A stretch of DNA of 64,000 nucleotides from Rhizobium sp. AQ_MP (GCF_014237835.1 NZ_JACJVI010000019.1:1-64000), one strand, 5' to 3'. Positions 52,209 through 60,787 are shown, counted from the stretch's first letter. A program made the numbers and translations. The notes: generated from the sequence alone by a model not told the origin.

Positions 52209-52655
52209 TCAGCCGCTGACCTCCAGCAGCCCCTTGCGCAGCTGATCCGCATTGCTCTCCATGCCGGCCTCGATGTCGGCATGCACCTCGCGCCAGATGG
52301 GCACGGCGCTCGCAAGCGCCGCCGTGCCCTCCGGCGTCAGCTTCAGCCGTTTGCCGCGCTTGTCCTTCGGGTCTGGCTCGATCGCCACCCAGCCACGCGC
52401 TGACAAGGGCTTCAAGGCTGCCGTCAGCGTCGTCCGGTCCATCGCGAGCAGCTTCGCAACAGGCCCCATGGGCGGCGGTTCCGGCCGGTTCAGCGCCATC
52501 ATAAGGGAAAACTGCTGGTTGGTCAGCCCAGTGGGCTTGAGCGCCGTATCGAAACGGCGCGCCAGCGCCCGTGCCGCCCTCTGGGCATGCAGGCACAGGC
52601 ACGTATCGCGCACATGAATGGTGGTGGAATAGGGAATCAGCGGCCCATTTGACAT
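52209..52655 (-). CDS. MarR-family regulator (DUF899 operon)
   Basis: A 148-residue MarR regulator: the N-terminal CLCLHAQRAARALARRFDTALKPTGLTNQQFSLMMALNRPEPPPMGPVAKLLAMDRTTLTAALKPLSARGWVAIE contains two near-N-terminal Cys residues (Cys-Leu-Cys) in the position where redox-sensing MarR members carry them. It is divergent from the 52706-54743 operon. A 12-bp palindrome lies in the intergenic region. Confidence 0.87.
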   Translation of the reverse strand: MSNGPLIPYSTTIHVRDTCLCLHAQRAARALARRFDTALKPTGLTNQQFSLMMALNRPEPPPMGPVAKLLAMDRTTLTAALKPLSARGWVAIEPDPKDKRGKRLKLTPEGTAALASAVPIWREVHADIEAGMESNADQLRKGLLEVSG

Positions 52656-52666
52656 GCGATAAATAT

Positions 52667-52678
52667 GTTGATATCAAC
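52667..52678. promoter_or_regulatory. Palindrome between MarR gene and DUF899 operon
   Basis: GTTGATATCAAC, a perfect 12-bp palindrome, 11 bases upstream of the MarR start and 27 before the DUF899 ATG. The likely operator of the MarR regulator controlling both directions. Confidence 0.65.
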
Positions 52679-52705
52679 GTAAATGTCAAGAGGAGGAACA
52701 GAACA

Positions 52706-53437
52706 ATGCAATATTCTGTTGTATCGCGGGAGGAGTGGCTCGAAGCCCGCAAGGCCCTGCTGGCCAAGGAGAAGGAGCTCACCCGCCAGCGTGATCGCGT
52801 CAATGCCGAGCGTCTGGCGCTGCCTTGGGTGAAGGTCGAGAAGGATTATCGCTTCCACTCCCCGCAGGGCGAAGTCTCGCTCGCCGATCTCTTCGACGGT
52901 CGCAGCCAGCTGATGATCAACCATTTCATGTTCCATCCCGACTGGGATGCCGGCTGCGAGGGGTGCTCCTTCTTCGCCGATCACATTGACGGCATGCTGC
53001 CGCACCTGAACAATCACGATGTCACCTTGGTCACCGTATCGCGCGCGCCGCTTCGAAAGATCGAGGCCTACAAGATCAGGATGAACTGGCATTTCCCCTG
53101 GGTCTCGTCGTTTGGCAGCGATTTCAACTACGACTTCCACGTCTCCTTCACCAAGGAGGAGCTCGCCTCCGGCTCGGTGAACTACAATTTCCGCGAAACC
53201 CCGAGCGAAATGGCCTTCGACGAGCTGCCGGGCCTCTCGGCCTTCTATCGCAACGACAAGGGCGAAATCTTCCATACCTATTCGCAATATGCCCGCGGCG
53301 GCGAGGAAGCCCTCGGTGCCCTGATGATCCTCGATCATGCGCCGCTCGGCCGCAACGAGACGGGCACGCTGAGCTTCGTCAAGCGCAAGGACGAATATGT
53401 CACCAAGCCGGTCGAAAAGGCTGGCTGCTGCCACTGA
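52706..53437 (+). CDS. DUF899 thioredoxin-like protein
   Basis: A 243-residue protein: LPWVKVEKDYRFHSPQGEVSLADLFDGRSQLMINHFMFHPDWDAGCEGCSFFADHIDGMLPHLNNHDVTLVTVSRAP, a thioredoxin-like fold with Cys-Glu-Gly-Cys and the DWDAGCEGCS motif of DUF899. A C-terminal Cys-Cys-His ends the protein. Redox or dehalogenase-like activity has been suggested for the family; substrate unknown. A strong AGGAGG site precedes the ATG. First gene of the MarR-divergent operon. Confidence 0.88.
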   Translation: MQYSVVSREEWLEARKALLAKEKELTRQRDRVNAERLALPWVKVEKDYRFHSPQGEVSLADLFDGRSQLMINHFMFHPDWDAGCEGCSFFADHIDGMLPHLNNHDVTLVTVSRAPLRKIEAYKIRMNWHFPWVSSFGSDFNYDFHVSFTKEELASGSVNYNFRETPSEMAFDELPGLSAFYRNDKGEIFHTYSQYARGGEEALGALMILDHAPLGRNETGTLSFVKRKDEYVTKPVEKAGCCH

Positions 53438-53450
53438 GGGAGGTAAGACT

Positions 53451-53936
53451 ATGGAATTCCCCAAGCCAAGCGAACACCACAAGGTGCTCGACCGTCTCGT
53501 TGGCGAATGGCTGTATGTCACCTCGAGCGCGGTCGAAGGCTATGACCCGGAAGATCCCTTGAAGCGCTGGACCGAGAAGGTCCGCTCCATCGGCGGCCTA
53601 TGGGTTGTTGCTGAAGGGCAGGGAGGCATGGGTGACGACACGGCCACCATGGTCATGACCCTCGGCTACGATCCGCGTGTTGGCCACTATGTCGGCAGTT
53701 GGATCGGCTCGATGATGGACAAGTTCTGGATCTACAGGGGCTGGCTGGAAGACGATGGCCAGACGCTGGTGCTGGAGGCCGAAGGGCCAGGCATGCAGGA
53801 TCCGTCCCGGACCGAGATCTATCGCGACACCATCCATTTCATCGACGATGACCGAAGAACCTTTTCCGGCAGCATCCGCAAGCCGGATGGCAGCTTCCAC
53901 ACGTTCATGACCAGCGAAGCAAAACGCATCGGCTGA
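53451..53936 (+). CDS. DUF1579 domain protein
   Basis: A 161-residue beta-rich protein: KVLDRLVGEWLYVTSSAVEG, GGLWVVAEGQGGMGDDTATMVMTLGYDPRVGHYVGSWIGSMMDKFWIYRGWLEDDGQTLVLEAEGP matches DUF1579. It follows the DUF899 gene by 13 bases with GGGAGG before its ATG. Function unknown; the lipocalin-like pattern suggests ligand binding. Confidence 0.85.
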   Translation: MEFPKPSEHHKVLDRLVGEWLYVTSSAVEGYDPEDPLKRWTEKVRSIGGLWVVAEGQGGMGDDTATMVMTLGYDPRVGHYVGSWIGSMMDKFWIYRGWLEDDGQTLVLEAEGPGMQDPSRTEIYRDTIHFIDDDRRTFSGSIRKPDGSFHTFMTSEAKRIG

Positions 53937-53966
53937 CGCCGGGTACCACAAAGAGAGGGACAACGC

Positions 53967-54743
53967 ATGCATGGCACATTCATCTGGCACGAATTGATGA
54001 CCCCCGATCCCGCTGCGGCCAAGGCCTTTTACGGTCAATTGCTCGGCTGGGAGCCGACCGACATGCAGATGGACGGCTTCACCTACACCTCGTTCGCGGT
54101 GCCTGGGTTTCCCTTCGGCGTCGCCGGCATGATGGCGCTGACGGAAGATATGAAGGAGCAGGGCATCCCACCGAACTGGACGGGTTACATCGGCGTTGAT
54201 GATGTCGACCAGACGGCTGCCGATTATGCGGCGAATGGCGGCACGATCTGCCGTCCCCCGGAAGATATACCCGGCATCGGTCGGTTCGCCGTGGTTGCGG
54301 ACCCGCAGGGCGCCGTCGTCTGCATCATGACCCCGAAGATGGAGGACGGCTCTGAAGGTAGCTGGCCCACACCGGGCAGCACCGGCACCGTCGGCTGGAA
54401 CGAGTTGATGGCAGGGGACTGGGAAAAGGTGTGGGACTTCTACGCCGCCCGCTTCGGCTGGCAAAAGGACATGGCCGTCGACATGGATGCCATGGGCATC
54501 TACCAGACCTTCAAGCTTGGCGATCGCGGCATTGGTGGCATGATGACGAAGCGTCCCGAAATGCCCATGCCCTATTGGGGCTTCTACTTCATCGTGCCCG
54601 CCATTGACGCGGCGGTGGAGAAGGTGAATTCGCTCGGCGGCGAGCTTCTGATGGGGCCGCATCCAGTCCCCGGTGGCTCCTGGATCGCCGCATGTCAGGA
54701 TCCGCAGGGCGCCTATTTCAACCTGACCTCGGCAGCCCGATGA
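53967..54743 (+). CDS. VOC (glyoxalase/bleomycin-resistance) family protein, two domains
   Basis: A 258-residue protein made of two VOC modules (about 1-115 and 125-255): FIWHELMTPDPAAAKAFYGQLLGWEPTDMQMDG and VGWNELMAGDWEKVWDFYAARFGWQKDMAV. Each has the His or Glu metal-site positions of VOC enzymes (FIWHE, WNE). It follows DUF1579 by 30 bases. The operon (DUF899, DUF1579, VOC) is probably a detoxification unit. Substrate unknown. Confidence 0.88.
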   Translation: MHGTFIWHELMTPDPAAAKAFYGQLLGWEPTDMQMDGFTYTSFAVPGFPFGVAGMMALTEDMKEQGIPPNWTGYIGVDDVDQTAADYAANGGTICRPPEDIPGIGRFAVVADPQGAVVCIMTPKMEDGSEGSWPTPGSTGTVGWNELMAGDWEKVWDFYAARFGWQKDMAVDMDAMGIYQTFKLGDRGIGGMMTKRPEMPMPYWGFYFIVPAIDAAVEKVNSLGGELLMGPHPVPGGSWIAACQDPQGAYFNLTSAAR

Positions 54744-54750
54744 GACGCGA

Positions 54751-54784
54751 AAAGCCGGATCCGCATCGCGCGGCTCCGGCCTTT
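54751..54784. terminator. Bidirectional hairpin between VOC gene and 54824 gene
   Basis: GCCGGA/TCCGGC outer stem with an inner CCGC/GCGG stem and T/A-rich flanks on both sides (AAA upstream, CTTTCT downstream). Suits both convergent genes. Confidence 0.5.
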
Positions 54785-54823
54785 CTGCAATTTCTAAAAA
54801 CTGAGCGGTGATTGAAGCCCGCG

Positions 54824-55051
54824 TCAGCCGCGCTTCACGGCCTTCTTGACGGCCCGCTTCTTCGGTGCCGGTGCCTGTTCTGCCTCGAGCGCCTCGCGCT
54901 CGAGGCGCAGCGCCTTCAGCGCTTCCGTCTTGCGTTCGCGTGCGGTGGCTTCCGCAGCGATCAGCGAGCGGGCAACGCTGTCGGTGGTCGCGGCCTTGTC
55001 CTGCGGCGAGACCTTTTCGGGCTTGAAGAAAGCGTCTTTCGTGGCGGTCAT
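54824..55051 (-). CDS. Small basic-tailed hypothetical protein
   Basis: A 75-residue protein with an acidic, helical body (VARSLIAAEATARERKTEALKALRLEREALEAEQ) and a Lys/Arg-rich C-terminus (APKKRAVKKAVKRG). An AAGGA site precedes the ATG. It is likely nucleic-acid or ribosome associated by its tail, which is inference. Lies upstream of rpsU on the same strand direction region. Confidence 0.65.
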   Translation of the reverse strand: MTATKDAFFKPEKVSPQDKAATTDSVARSLIAAEATARERKTEALKALRLEREALEAEQAPAPKKRAVKKAVKRG

Positions 55052-55183
55052 GTCCGGATCCTTCCTGCAGCAGAGCTGCCTGTCTCGACATGTCGTTTCG
55101 TCGCCTGCGTCCCTGGCGGCATCTTGCCGACCAGGGGGGGGCGGACGGGACCGCGCGCCCTGAGGCGCACGGAATTGTTGGGC

Positions 55184-55423
55184 TCAGCGAGCGCCGCGTA
55201 CGGCCTTCTTGGGCGCCGGCAGCAGGCCTTCGCGCTGCATCTTCTTGCGCGCGAGCTTGCGCTGGCGGCGAACGGCTTCCGCCTTTTCGCGAACGCGCTT
55301 TTCGGACGGCTTCTCAAAGGCGCTGCGGGCCTTCATTTCGCGGAAGAGACCTTCGCGCTGCATCTTCTTCTTGAGCACGCGGAGTGCCTGGTCGACATTG
55401 TTGTCACGAACGAGAACTTGCAC
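55184..55423 (-). CDS. rpsU: 30S ribosomal protein S21 (GTG start)
   Basis: A 79-residue S21: [64 protein letters not shown]. The N-terminal [18 protein letters not shown] and the repeated KMQREG are clear. The start is GTG at 55423 with an AAAGGAAA site; no usable ATG is near. S21 binds the 16S 3' end region in initiation. The cold-shock gene lies upstream on the same strand, a common rhizobial pairing. Confidence 0.95.
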   Translation of the reverse strand: MQVLVRDNNVDQALRVLKKKMQREGLFREMKARSAFEKPSEKRVREKAEAVRRQRKLARKKMQREGLLPAPKKAVRGAR

Positions 55424-55570
55424 GGTCGTTTCCTTTCCGGGCTTTGCGGCCCGCTTTCTCTTGTGTTTCGAAGGAGGGGATACGGCAGGCAAACGCGCCA
55501 CGCCCCGGCGAAGATCCCGATCGGGTCGGGAGAAATCCACTGCCGGGCACGACCTGCGACCGGCGCAAAC

Positions 55571-55597
55571 AAAAAAGGCCGGGCGGAACCCGACCTT
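55571..55597 (-). terminator. Terminator after cspA
   Basis: On the minus strand, AAGGTCGGG-TTCCG-CCCGGCCTT with one G-T pair followed by a T6 tract (complement of 55571-55576), 60 bases after the cspA stop codon. It separates cspA from rpsU. Confidence 0.75.
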
Positions 55598-55659
55598 CCC
55601 CTCGTCACTCAGCGCCCGCTGCCGGTACATCCGTGGTCGGCGGGGCGAGCGACAAATTC

Positions 55660-55869
55660 TCAGGCAGCGCGCAGGTTGTCGGCCGAGCTCTTGCCCGAAC
55701 GCTTGTCCTGAACGATGTCGTAGGCAATCTTCTGGCCTTCGACGAGATCACGCATGCCAGCGCGCTGGACTGCAGAGATGTGGACGAACACGTCGGCCGA
55801 GCCTTCATCCGGCTGGATGAAGCCAAAACCCTTGGTGCTGTTGAACCACTTAACGGTACCTGTGCTCAT
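55660..55869 (-). CDS. cspA: Cold-shock-domain protein
   Basis: A 69-residue OB-fold cold-shock protein: [36 protein letters not shown], with both RNA-binding motifs (KGFGFI and VFVHI). It binds single-stranded RNA/DNA as a chaperone. GAAAGGAT precedes the ATG. A long (about 300-base) non-coding stretch lies upstream, consistent with the thermosensitive leader seen in csp genes. Confidence 0.95.
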   Translation of the reverse strand: MSTGTVKWFNSTKGFGFIQPDEGSADVFVHISAVQRAGMRDLVEGQKIAYDIVQDKRSGKSSADNLRAA

Positions 55870-56337
55870 AACGATATCCTTTCAATCGTTGGGTTGGCCG
55901 GAGAGACATTCGTCCGGCTTTCTATCGACGTTGAAGGGAAATCTGGCGTGCGCGGTAAGCGCGTAGACAAAGTCGCTCGCAATCTTCGATATCGACAATA
56001 TAGAGATTCCGTCCGCCGGTGACAAGTCGAAAGGGCAAATTCGCCCTGTCTGGCCCCGTCCCACACAGGCACAATCAGGGTCAACCGACTGTTCCTGCGG
56101 GATAAAAGCTGAATTGCCGATGATACTTTTTCTTGCCGACACGAGCCGCGCCCTGTTTGCGATCCTTTATCCAAATATGCGAAAAGGCAAAAACTTTTGT
56201 TCATACCTGGCATCCTCCTCAAAAAGAGTACGACAGTTTTCACCATTGCTTGATAGGAGGGTGTCGCCTCGGACCGATCCGTCTTGCGTGTCGGTCTCGC
56301 GGCGCGCGTGTCCATCCCTCATCAACGGGCAATTCCG
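55870..56337. other. Region between cspA and the 56338 gene, including probable cspA leader
   Basis: About 470 bases without a supported gene. The cspA side (55870-56200) has mixed GC and several weak stem options, consistent with a long 5' leader; the 56338 side contains the promoter of the exported protein. No fixed promoter was found. Confidence 0.45.
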
Positions 56338-56829
56338 ATGAAAAAGTTTCTTGCCACCACGGCAATCCTTCTGATCACTGCATCCGCCTCGCTGGCCGGC
56401 TCCGTCAGCTTCCCGGCCGACGAACCCGCCGCAACCGTGGAAATTCCGGATGACTGGAAGCCGACCCCGACCGATTACGGCGTTGAAGCCAATTCGCCAG
56501 ACGCCGGCACCTACATCTCCTTCGACGTCGCCGGCGCCGAGGACATGGAACAGGTCATGACCGATGTCTTCGCCTTCCTCGAGGAAAACGGCGTAAAGCC
56601 GGATCCGGCCAGCCAGACCGAATCGAAGGGCGAGCAGAACGGCATGCCCTATCAAACGCTCTCCTGGAAGGGCACGGACAAGGATGGTCCGGTGACCATC
56701 GGCGTCGGCGTTGTCACCCTCTCCGAGGAAAAGATCGCAATCGTCACCTATTGGGCCTCGGCCGAGACGGAAGCCGCCAACAATGCGGCGGTCAACAAGA
56801 TCCTCGAATCGATCAAGCCGGCCGGCTGA
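56338..56829 (+). CDS. Exported hypothetical protein
   Basis: A 163-residue periplasmic protein with a clear signal peptide (MKKFLATTAILLITASASLAG, cleaved near residue 20). The mature part is acidic, SVSFPADEPAATVEIPDDWKPTPTDYGVEAN...TLSWKGTDKDGPVTIGVGVVTLSEEKIAIVTYWASAE, beta-rich, and resembles lipid- or envelope-stress-associated small proteins. Unknown function. A terminator follows. Confidence 0.7.
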   Translation: MKKFLATTAILLITASASLAGSVSFPADEPAATVEIPDDWKPTPTDYGVEANSPDAGTYISFDVAGAEDMEQVMTDVFAFLEENGVKPDPASQTESKGEQNGMPYQTLSWKGTDKDGPVTIGVGVVTLSEEKIAIVTYWASAETEAANNAAVNKILESIKPAG

Positions 56830-57227
56830 TCGGCAAGACGGCAGAACCCTGCCGTTCCTGATCATTCTACCCGAGCTCGCCCCGCGTCATCTGCCGCGGG
56901 GCGTTTTCATTCGTGAAGGCCGACACCGTCGCGGACTTCACGTCCGGTTGGCGCCGGGCAGGGTGGGGCGGAAGGATCGTCTTCCGGCGAAATGCCGCAG
57001 TGTCCCGCCGTCCCGAGTTCCATGGCGACAAGCGTACCGCGATCTGATAGGAGAGCGCACCCGACGATATGAAGCCGGGCAAATATCTCTCGTGACGAAA
57101 GCCACTCGACTATGACCATTGTTGCGGGCCTCTCCTCTGGATGCCCCGTGTCGCGCGCCTGGACTGACGGCGTGTCTGACTTTTTCACCGCCTTCCCCGA
57201 TCAAGACAACATCTCGGAGGCTGGCCA
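56830..57227. other. Region between exported protein gene and desaturase gene
   Basis: About 400 bases. Apart from the terminator at 56878-56907 nothing is supported as a gene. Open frames on the minus strand have no ribosome site. The desaturase ribosome site (CGGAGG) is at 57215-57220. Confidence 0.45.
56878..56907 (+). terminator. Strong terminator after exported protein gene
   Basis: CGCCCCGCG/CGCGGGGCG (perfect 9-bp stem, 8-base loop) then TTTT, 49 bases after the stop codon. Confidence 0.85.
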
Positions 57228-58280
57228 GTGAGCGCTGCATTCGACTATCGCAACGATCAGATCCCTGAAGACGATACGCCCGATGCAAAGGCCTGGCTGA
57301 AGATCGTCAACGCCTATCGCAAGCCCAACATCACCCGTTCGAGCTTCGAGCTCGCAATCACGCTTGTGCCCTTCGTCCTGCTTTGGGCCGGCGCCTGGGC
57401 GAGCTTTCATTTTTCCTTCTGGCCCGGCCTTGTCCTCGTTGTGCCGGCAGCCGCGTTCCTGCTGCGCCTCTTCATCATCCAGCACGACTGCGGCCACGGC
57501 GCCTTCTTCGCCCGCCGTGCCGCCGATGACTGGACCGGTCGTCTGCTCGGCGTTCTGACCTTCACGCCCTATGATTACTGGCGCCGCGCGCATGCCGAAC
57601 ACCATGCGACCGCCGGCAATCTCGACGAGCGCGGCGTCGGCGACATCACCACGCTGACCGTGTCCGAATACCGCGCCCTGCCGCGATGGAAGAAGCTCGG
57701 TTACCGCCTCTACCGCAATCCCGTCGTGCTCTTCGGCATCGGCCCGATCTGGGTCTTCCTTTTGAAGCAACGTCTGCCCTTCGGCATGATGAAGGATGGC
57801 GCTTTGCCCTGGATCTCGACCATGGCGACCAATGCCGGCATGGTCGTGATGGCCGCGCTGATGATCTGGCTTGCCGGTCTTGATGCTTTCCTCGTCGTGC
57901 ATCTGCCGATCGTGCTGCTCGCCGGTGCGCTCGGCATCTGGCTGTTCTACGTCCAGCACCAGTTCGAAGACACCCACTGGTCGACACCGCCGGAATGGCA
58001 GTTCCAGCATGCGGCTCTCCACGGCGCCTCGCATTACGACCTGCCCTGGGGCCTGCGCTGGCTGACCGGCCATATCGGCGTGCACCATGTGCATCACCTG
58101 TCGAGCAAGATCCCCTTCTACCGCCTGCCGGAAGTCCTGCGCGACCACCCGGAGCTGAAGTCGATCAGCCGCATCACGCTGATGGAAAGCTTCGCCTGCG
58201 TGAAACTGGTGCTCTGGGACGAAGCCCGCGGTCGTTTGGTGTCGTTCCGTGAGGCACGCCGGATGACTGTGGCCGCCTGA
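57228..58280 (+). CDS. Fatty-acid desaturase (membrane)
   Basis: A 350-residue membrane desaturase starting at GTG after CGGAGG. Three His boxes are intact: HDCGHGAFF, HAEHHATAGN, and HVHHLSSKIPFY. Two helix pairs (about 45-85 and 195-230) flank the boxes. It inserts a double bond in an acyl chain using iron and oxygen. The second His box has the HAEHH form of acyl-lipid desaturases. No partner gene is adjacent. Confidence 0.92.
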   Translation: MSAAFDYRNDQIPEDDTPDAKAWLKIVNAYRKPNITRSSFELAITLVPFVLLWAGAWASFHFSFWPGLVLVVPAAAFLLRLFIIQHDCGHGAFFARRAADDWTGRLLGVLTFTPYDYWRRAHAEHHATAGNLDERGVGDITTLTVSEYRALPRWKKLGYRLYRNPVVLFGIGPIWVFLLKQRLPFGMMKDGALPWISTMATNAGMVVMAALMIWLAGLDAFLVVHLPIVLLAGALGIWLFYVQHQFEDTHWSTPPEWQFQHAALHGASHYDLPWGLRWLTGHIGVHHVHHLSSKIPFYRLPEVLRDHPELKSISRITLMESFACVKLVLWDEARGRLVSFREARRMTVAA

Positions 58281-58599
58281 GGCGAAGCGCTCTCTTCATG
58301 GATCAGTTTTCCTGTTTACGAAGATGTGCAACCATTTGATGTATATGCGCTGACTATAAGGCCGTAAGTGGAACCTTTCGGTCCAGGGATTTATGAAACT
58401 TGGCCGCTAGCTTCGGCTTTAAAATAGAGCCTAATTGACCAACGTTGTTTTTTTGGTGGGGTGTGACCTAAGGTAGAAAAATAACATCTCATTAAGAGTC
58501 TTCAGTTATGGTGAATACAAGTATAATGCTTTTTCAGCCGCATGAATCCGTTCGATTTCGCGGATGCTCGTGACGTGTCTATATTTTTGGAGGAAGCAC
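58281..58599. other. AT-rich promoter region before the orphan gene at 58600
   Basis: 319 bases, AT-rich compared with the rest of the window. TATAAT (58522-58527, exact consensus -10) lies 73 bases before the gene; the -35 region is weak. A GGAGG site lies at 58588-58592. No other gene is visible. Confidence 0.55.
58522..58527 (+). promoter_or_regulatory. Consensus -10 element for orphan gene
   Basis: TATAAT in an AT-rich setting, 72 bases before the orphan ATG. Upstream, only CTTCAG at 16 bases spacing suggests a -35; evidence moderate. Confidence 0.5.
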
Positions 58600-59223
58600 A
58601 TGACATCCAGCATTGCTTCTCTTTCTGCAAGTGCGATCCCGCTTCTATTCGGGACCTTCAACACGGCAGCGATTGATCAAACATCAAACGCCGCGAAACT
58701 GTTCACGAACGCCACCGGCAATACAGACGACGTGCTGAGAACCGGTGACGCGATCGGACATATCATCGCTCTCGCGTCTCAGCAGGACAAGAAAGACACC
58801 CTGTTCCAAATGGTTCAGGCTGAACGGATCTACACATCCGACGGCGATTATAGTGAAACGTCGACTGGCACGGCGACCGTCGGTGCAGACGCCAACGACC
58901 TTTCCGGTATGCAAGAGGCAGCTTTAGGTACAGGAGCAGAGGCCGATCGCGCGAAAGCCTATCTTGACGCTGTAGCGAAGGGCACCGTCCAGAAATACGA
59001 CATGTCTGACATGGGGGTATCGTCAACCATGACGTCGACCAAGCTGTATTATGCAGACGGCGGCAACAAGGGTGAGAAGGTAACATTTAATACGACCGGC
59101 ATGAGCCAGTTCCTTGAAGCCAATACCGAAATCGACGCAGATGGTATCCTTCGCGACAAGGCAACAGGAAAGTATGCCGGAATCGAACAGAACGGCACGA
59201 AGTTCACCTACTTAACATATTAA
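58600..59223 (+). CDS. Orphan hypothetical protein, Ser/Thr-rich
   Basis: A 207-residue protein I do not recognise, with less GC and more Ser/Thr/Asn than its neighbours (MTSSIASLSASAIPLLFGTFNTAAIDQTSNAAKLFTN, SGTATVGADANDL...KLYYADGGNKGEK). It has no classical signal peptide or membrane segment. The C-terminus LRDKATGKYAGIEQNGTKFTYLTY has hydrophobic spacing. The composition resembles secreted surface or flagellar-associated rhizobial proteins. A strong GGAGG site and a consensus -10 suggest good expression. Likely recent acquisition; function unknown. Confidence 0.65.
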   Translation: MTSSIASLSASAIPLLFGTFNTAAIDQTSNAAKLFTNATGNTDDVLRTGDAIGHIIALASQQDKKDTLFQMVQAERIYTSDGDYSETSTGTATVGADANDLSGMQEAALGTGAEADRAKAYLDAVAKGTVQKYDMSDMGVSSTMTSTKLYYADGGNKGEKVTFNTTGMSQFLEANTEIDADGILRDKATGKYAGIEQNGTKFTYLTY

Positions 59224-59243
59224 TCCGCATTGAATCGAGACGC

Positions 59244-59275
59244 CCGTCGCCCCTCCGACGGCGGGCGGTTTCGTT
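59244..59275 (+). terminator. Terminator after orphan gene
   Basis: CCGTCG/CGACGG stem with a 6-base loop followed by a GC-rich step and TTTCGTTT, 20 bases after the stop codon. Also lies past the convergent WYL regulator stop at 59300. Confidence 0.6.
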
Positions 59276-59299
59276 TGGTGGGCCCTGCCTGCGATCCGC

Positions 59300-60004
59300 T
59301 CAGTCACGCCCCGCGCTCTGCCCGGCGGTCTCCCACCCCTCGACCCACAACTTCCGCAGCCGGTCGCCCTCTCGGCGGAAATACGCGCCCGTCGCCCGGC
59401 AGTCCCCGATCCGGTCGACCCGGAAGTTGCGGATGCCGTCCCGCAACTCGCACCAGCCCACGATGACGGCCGCCTCGGCGTAATGGATCACCGCGATCGG
59501 CCGGATCCGCCGTGTCGTCGCCTGCTGCTGCTCGTTGACATAGTCGATATCGAGCTTCTCCTCGTCGCGGATCGCCCGGCGGATCATAGCAAAGTCGATG
59601 GCCTCGGGCACCTCTGCCACCCGTCCCCAGGCATAAAGCGTGCGCGAGATCATCGCCTCGCGCAGCGGGTCGGGAAGGGCAGCCGCGATCTTGTCGAGCA
59701 CCCGGACCGAGGCCTCGCGCAGTTCGGGGTCGGCTGTCCGCTTCGTCAGCGCCATGCCAAGCACAATGGCTTCTGTCTCCTCCGGCGTGAACATCAGGGG
59801 CGGCAGGTGGAAGCCGGGGCGCAGGATATAGCCAATGCCGCGCTCGCCCTCGATCGGCACCCGCATCGCCTGAAGGGCCGCGATGTCGCGATAGATCGAC
59901 CGCTGCGTGACCTCCAGTTTTTCCGCGATCTGCTGGGCAGTTATCGGGTGGGCGGCAAGGCGCAGGATCTGGATGATCTCGAACAGCCGGGACGCCTTGC
60001 GCAT
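59300..60004 (-). CDS. YafY-type HTH/WYL transcriptional regulator
   Basis: A 234-residue regulator: N-terminal HTH_11 (RKASRLFEIIQILRLAAHPITAQQIAEKLEVTQRSIYRDIAALQAMRVPIEGE) and a C-terminal WYL domain (AVIHYAEAAVIVGWCELRDGIRNFRVDRI). It is divergent from the LysE-type exporter with an inverted repeat between, typical of a repressor controlling the exporter and itself. Confidence 0.9.
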   Translation of the reverse strand: MRKASRLFEIIQILRLAAHPITAQQIAEKLEVTQRSIYRDIAALQAMRVPIEGERGIGYILRPGFHLPPLMFTPEETEAIVLGMALTKRTADPELREASVRVLDKIAAALPDPLREAMISRTLYAWGRVAEVPEAIDFAMIRRAIRDEEKLDIDYVNEQQQATTRRIRPIAVIHYAEAAVIVGWCELRDGIRNFRVDRIGDCRATGAYFRREGDRLRKLWVEGWETAGQSAGRD

Positions 60005-60022
60005 GGGTCAGACCTCACCTCA

Positions 60023-60042
60023 ACTGACACACCTTTGTCAGT
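60023..60042. promoter_or_regulatory. Operator-like inverted repeat between WYL regulator and LysE gene
   Basis: ACTGACA-N6-TGTCAGT, perfect 7-bp arms, 18 bases from the regulator start and 84 from the LysE ATG. Candidate binding site for the WYL regulator. Confidence 0.65.
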
Positions 60043-60126
60043 AGCCCTTGTCTAAAGCATCTCCAAAGCATTGAAAACAGGCCATCCTCTGCGGGAAGCC
60101 TGCCTATTCGAGGAGTTCATACTGAC

Positions 60127-60762
60127 ATGACCTACGCCGAAAACCTCTGGCTCTTTACCCTGCTTCTAGCGGGCATCATCATCGTTCCCGGCATGGACAT
60201 GATCTTCGTCATCGCCAATGGCCTGACCGGCGGCCGACGCGCCGGCATCGCCGCCACCTCAGGCATCATGCTCGGCGGTGCAGCCCATACGCTCTTCGGC
60301 ACTGTCGCTGTCACGGCGCTGTCGACCCTCGTGCCGCAGCTTGCCGGCCCCATGCTGGTGATCGGCTCCGCCTACATGATCTGGATCGGCTATACGCTGG
60401 CCAGAAGCGCCATCGTCATCGACGGCATCGAGGCCTCGAAGCTGCACCGGACGGCCCGCATCTTCACCCAAGGGCTGATCACCTGTCTCCTGAACCCGAA
60501 AGCCTGGCTCTTCATCCTCGCCACCTATCCGCAATTCATGCGCCCCGAATACGGCCCTTTCTGGCGTCAGGCGCTTGTCATGGGCGCACTGACCATCGTC
60601 CTTCAGGCAATTGTCTACGGCGGACTGGCGCTCGCGGCCGCAAGGGGGAGAGACGCGCTGACCGCAAAGCCGCAGATTACCATCTGGATCGGCCGGGCCG
60701 CCGGCTGGCTGCTGGTGGTCGTGGCGTTGGTGATGCTGGTTGAGGGGTGGCGCAGCTGGTGA
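60127..60762 (+). CDS. LysE-family exporter
   Basis: A 211-residue membrane protein with six predicted helices in the LysE/RhtB pattern: LLLAGIIIVPGMDMIFVIANGLTGGRRAGIAATSGIMLGGAAHTLFGTVAVTAL, FTQGLITCLLNPKAWLFILATYPQFM. It exports an amino acid or related small molecule. Divergent from the WYL regulator. Confidence 0.92.
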   Translation: MTYAENLWLFTLLLAGIIIVPGMDMIFVIANGLTGGRRAGIAATSGIMLGGAAHTLFGTVAVTALSTLVPQLAGPMLVIGSAYMIWIGYTLARSAIVIDGIEASKLHRTARIFTQGLITCLLNPKAWLFILATYPQFMRPEYGPFWRQALVMGALTIVLQAIVYGGLALAAARGRDALTAKPQITIWIGRAAGWLLVVVALVMLVEGWRSW

Positions 60763-60787
60763 CGTATGGGGCAGGGCGAAAGGCGTC

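Noticed and set aside
56907-57188. A 93-codon minus-strand frame before the desaturase gene
   Set aside because: No ribosome site, atypical composition, begins at the foot of a terminator.
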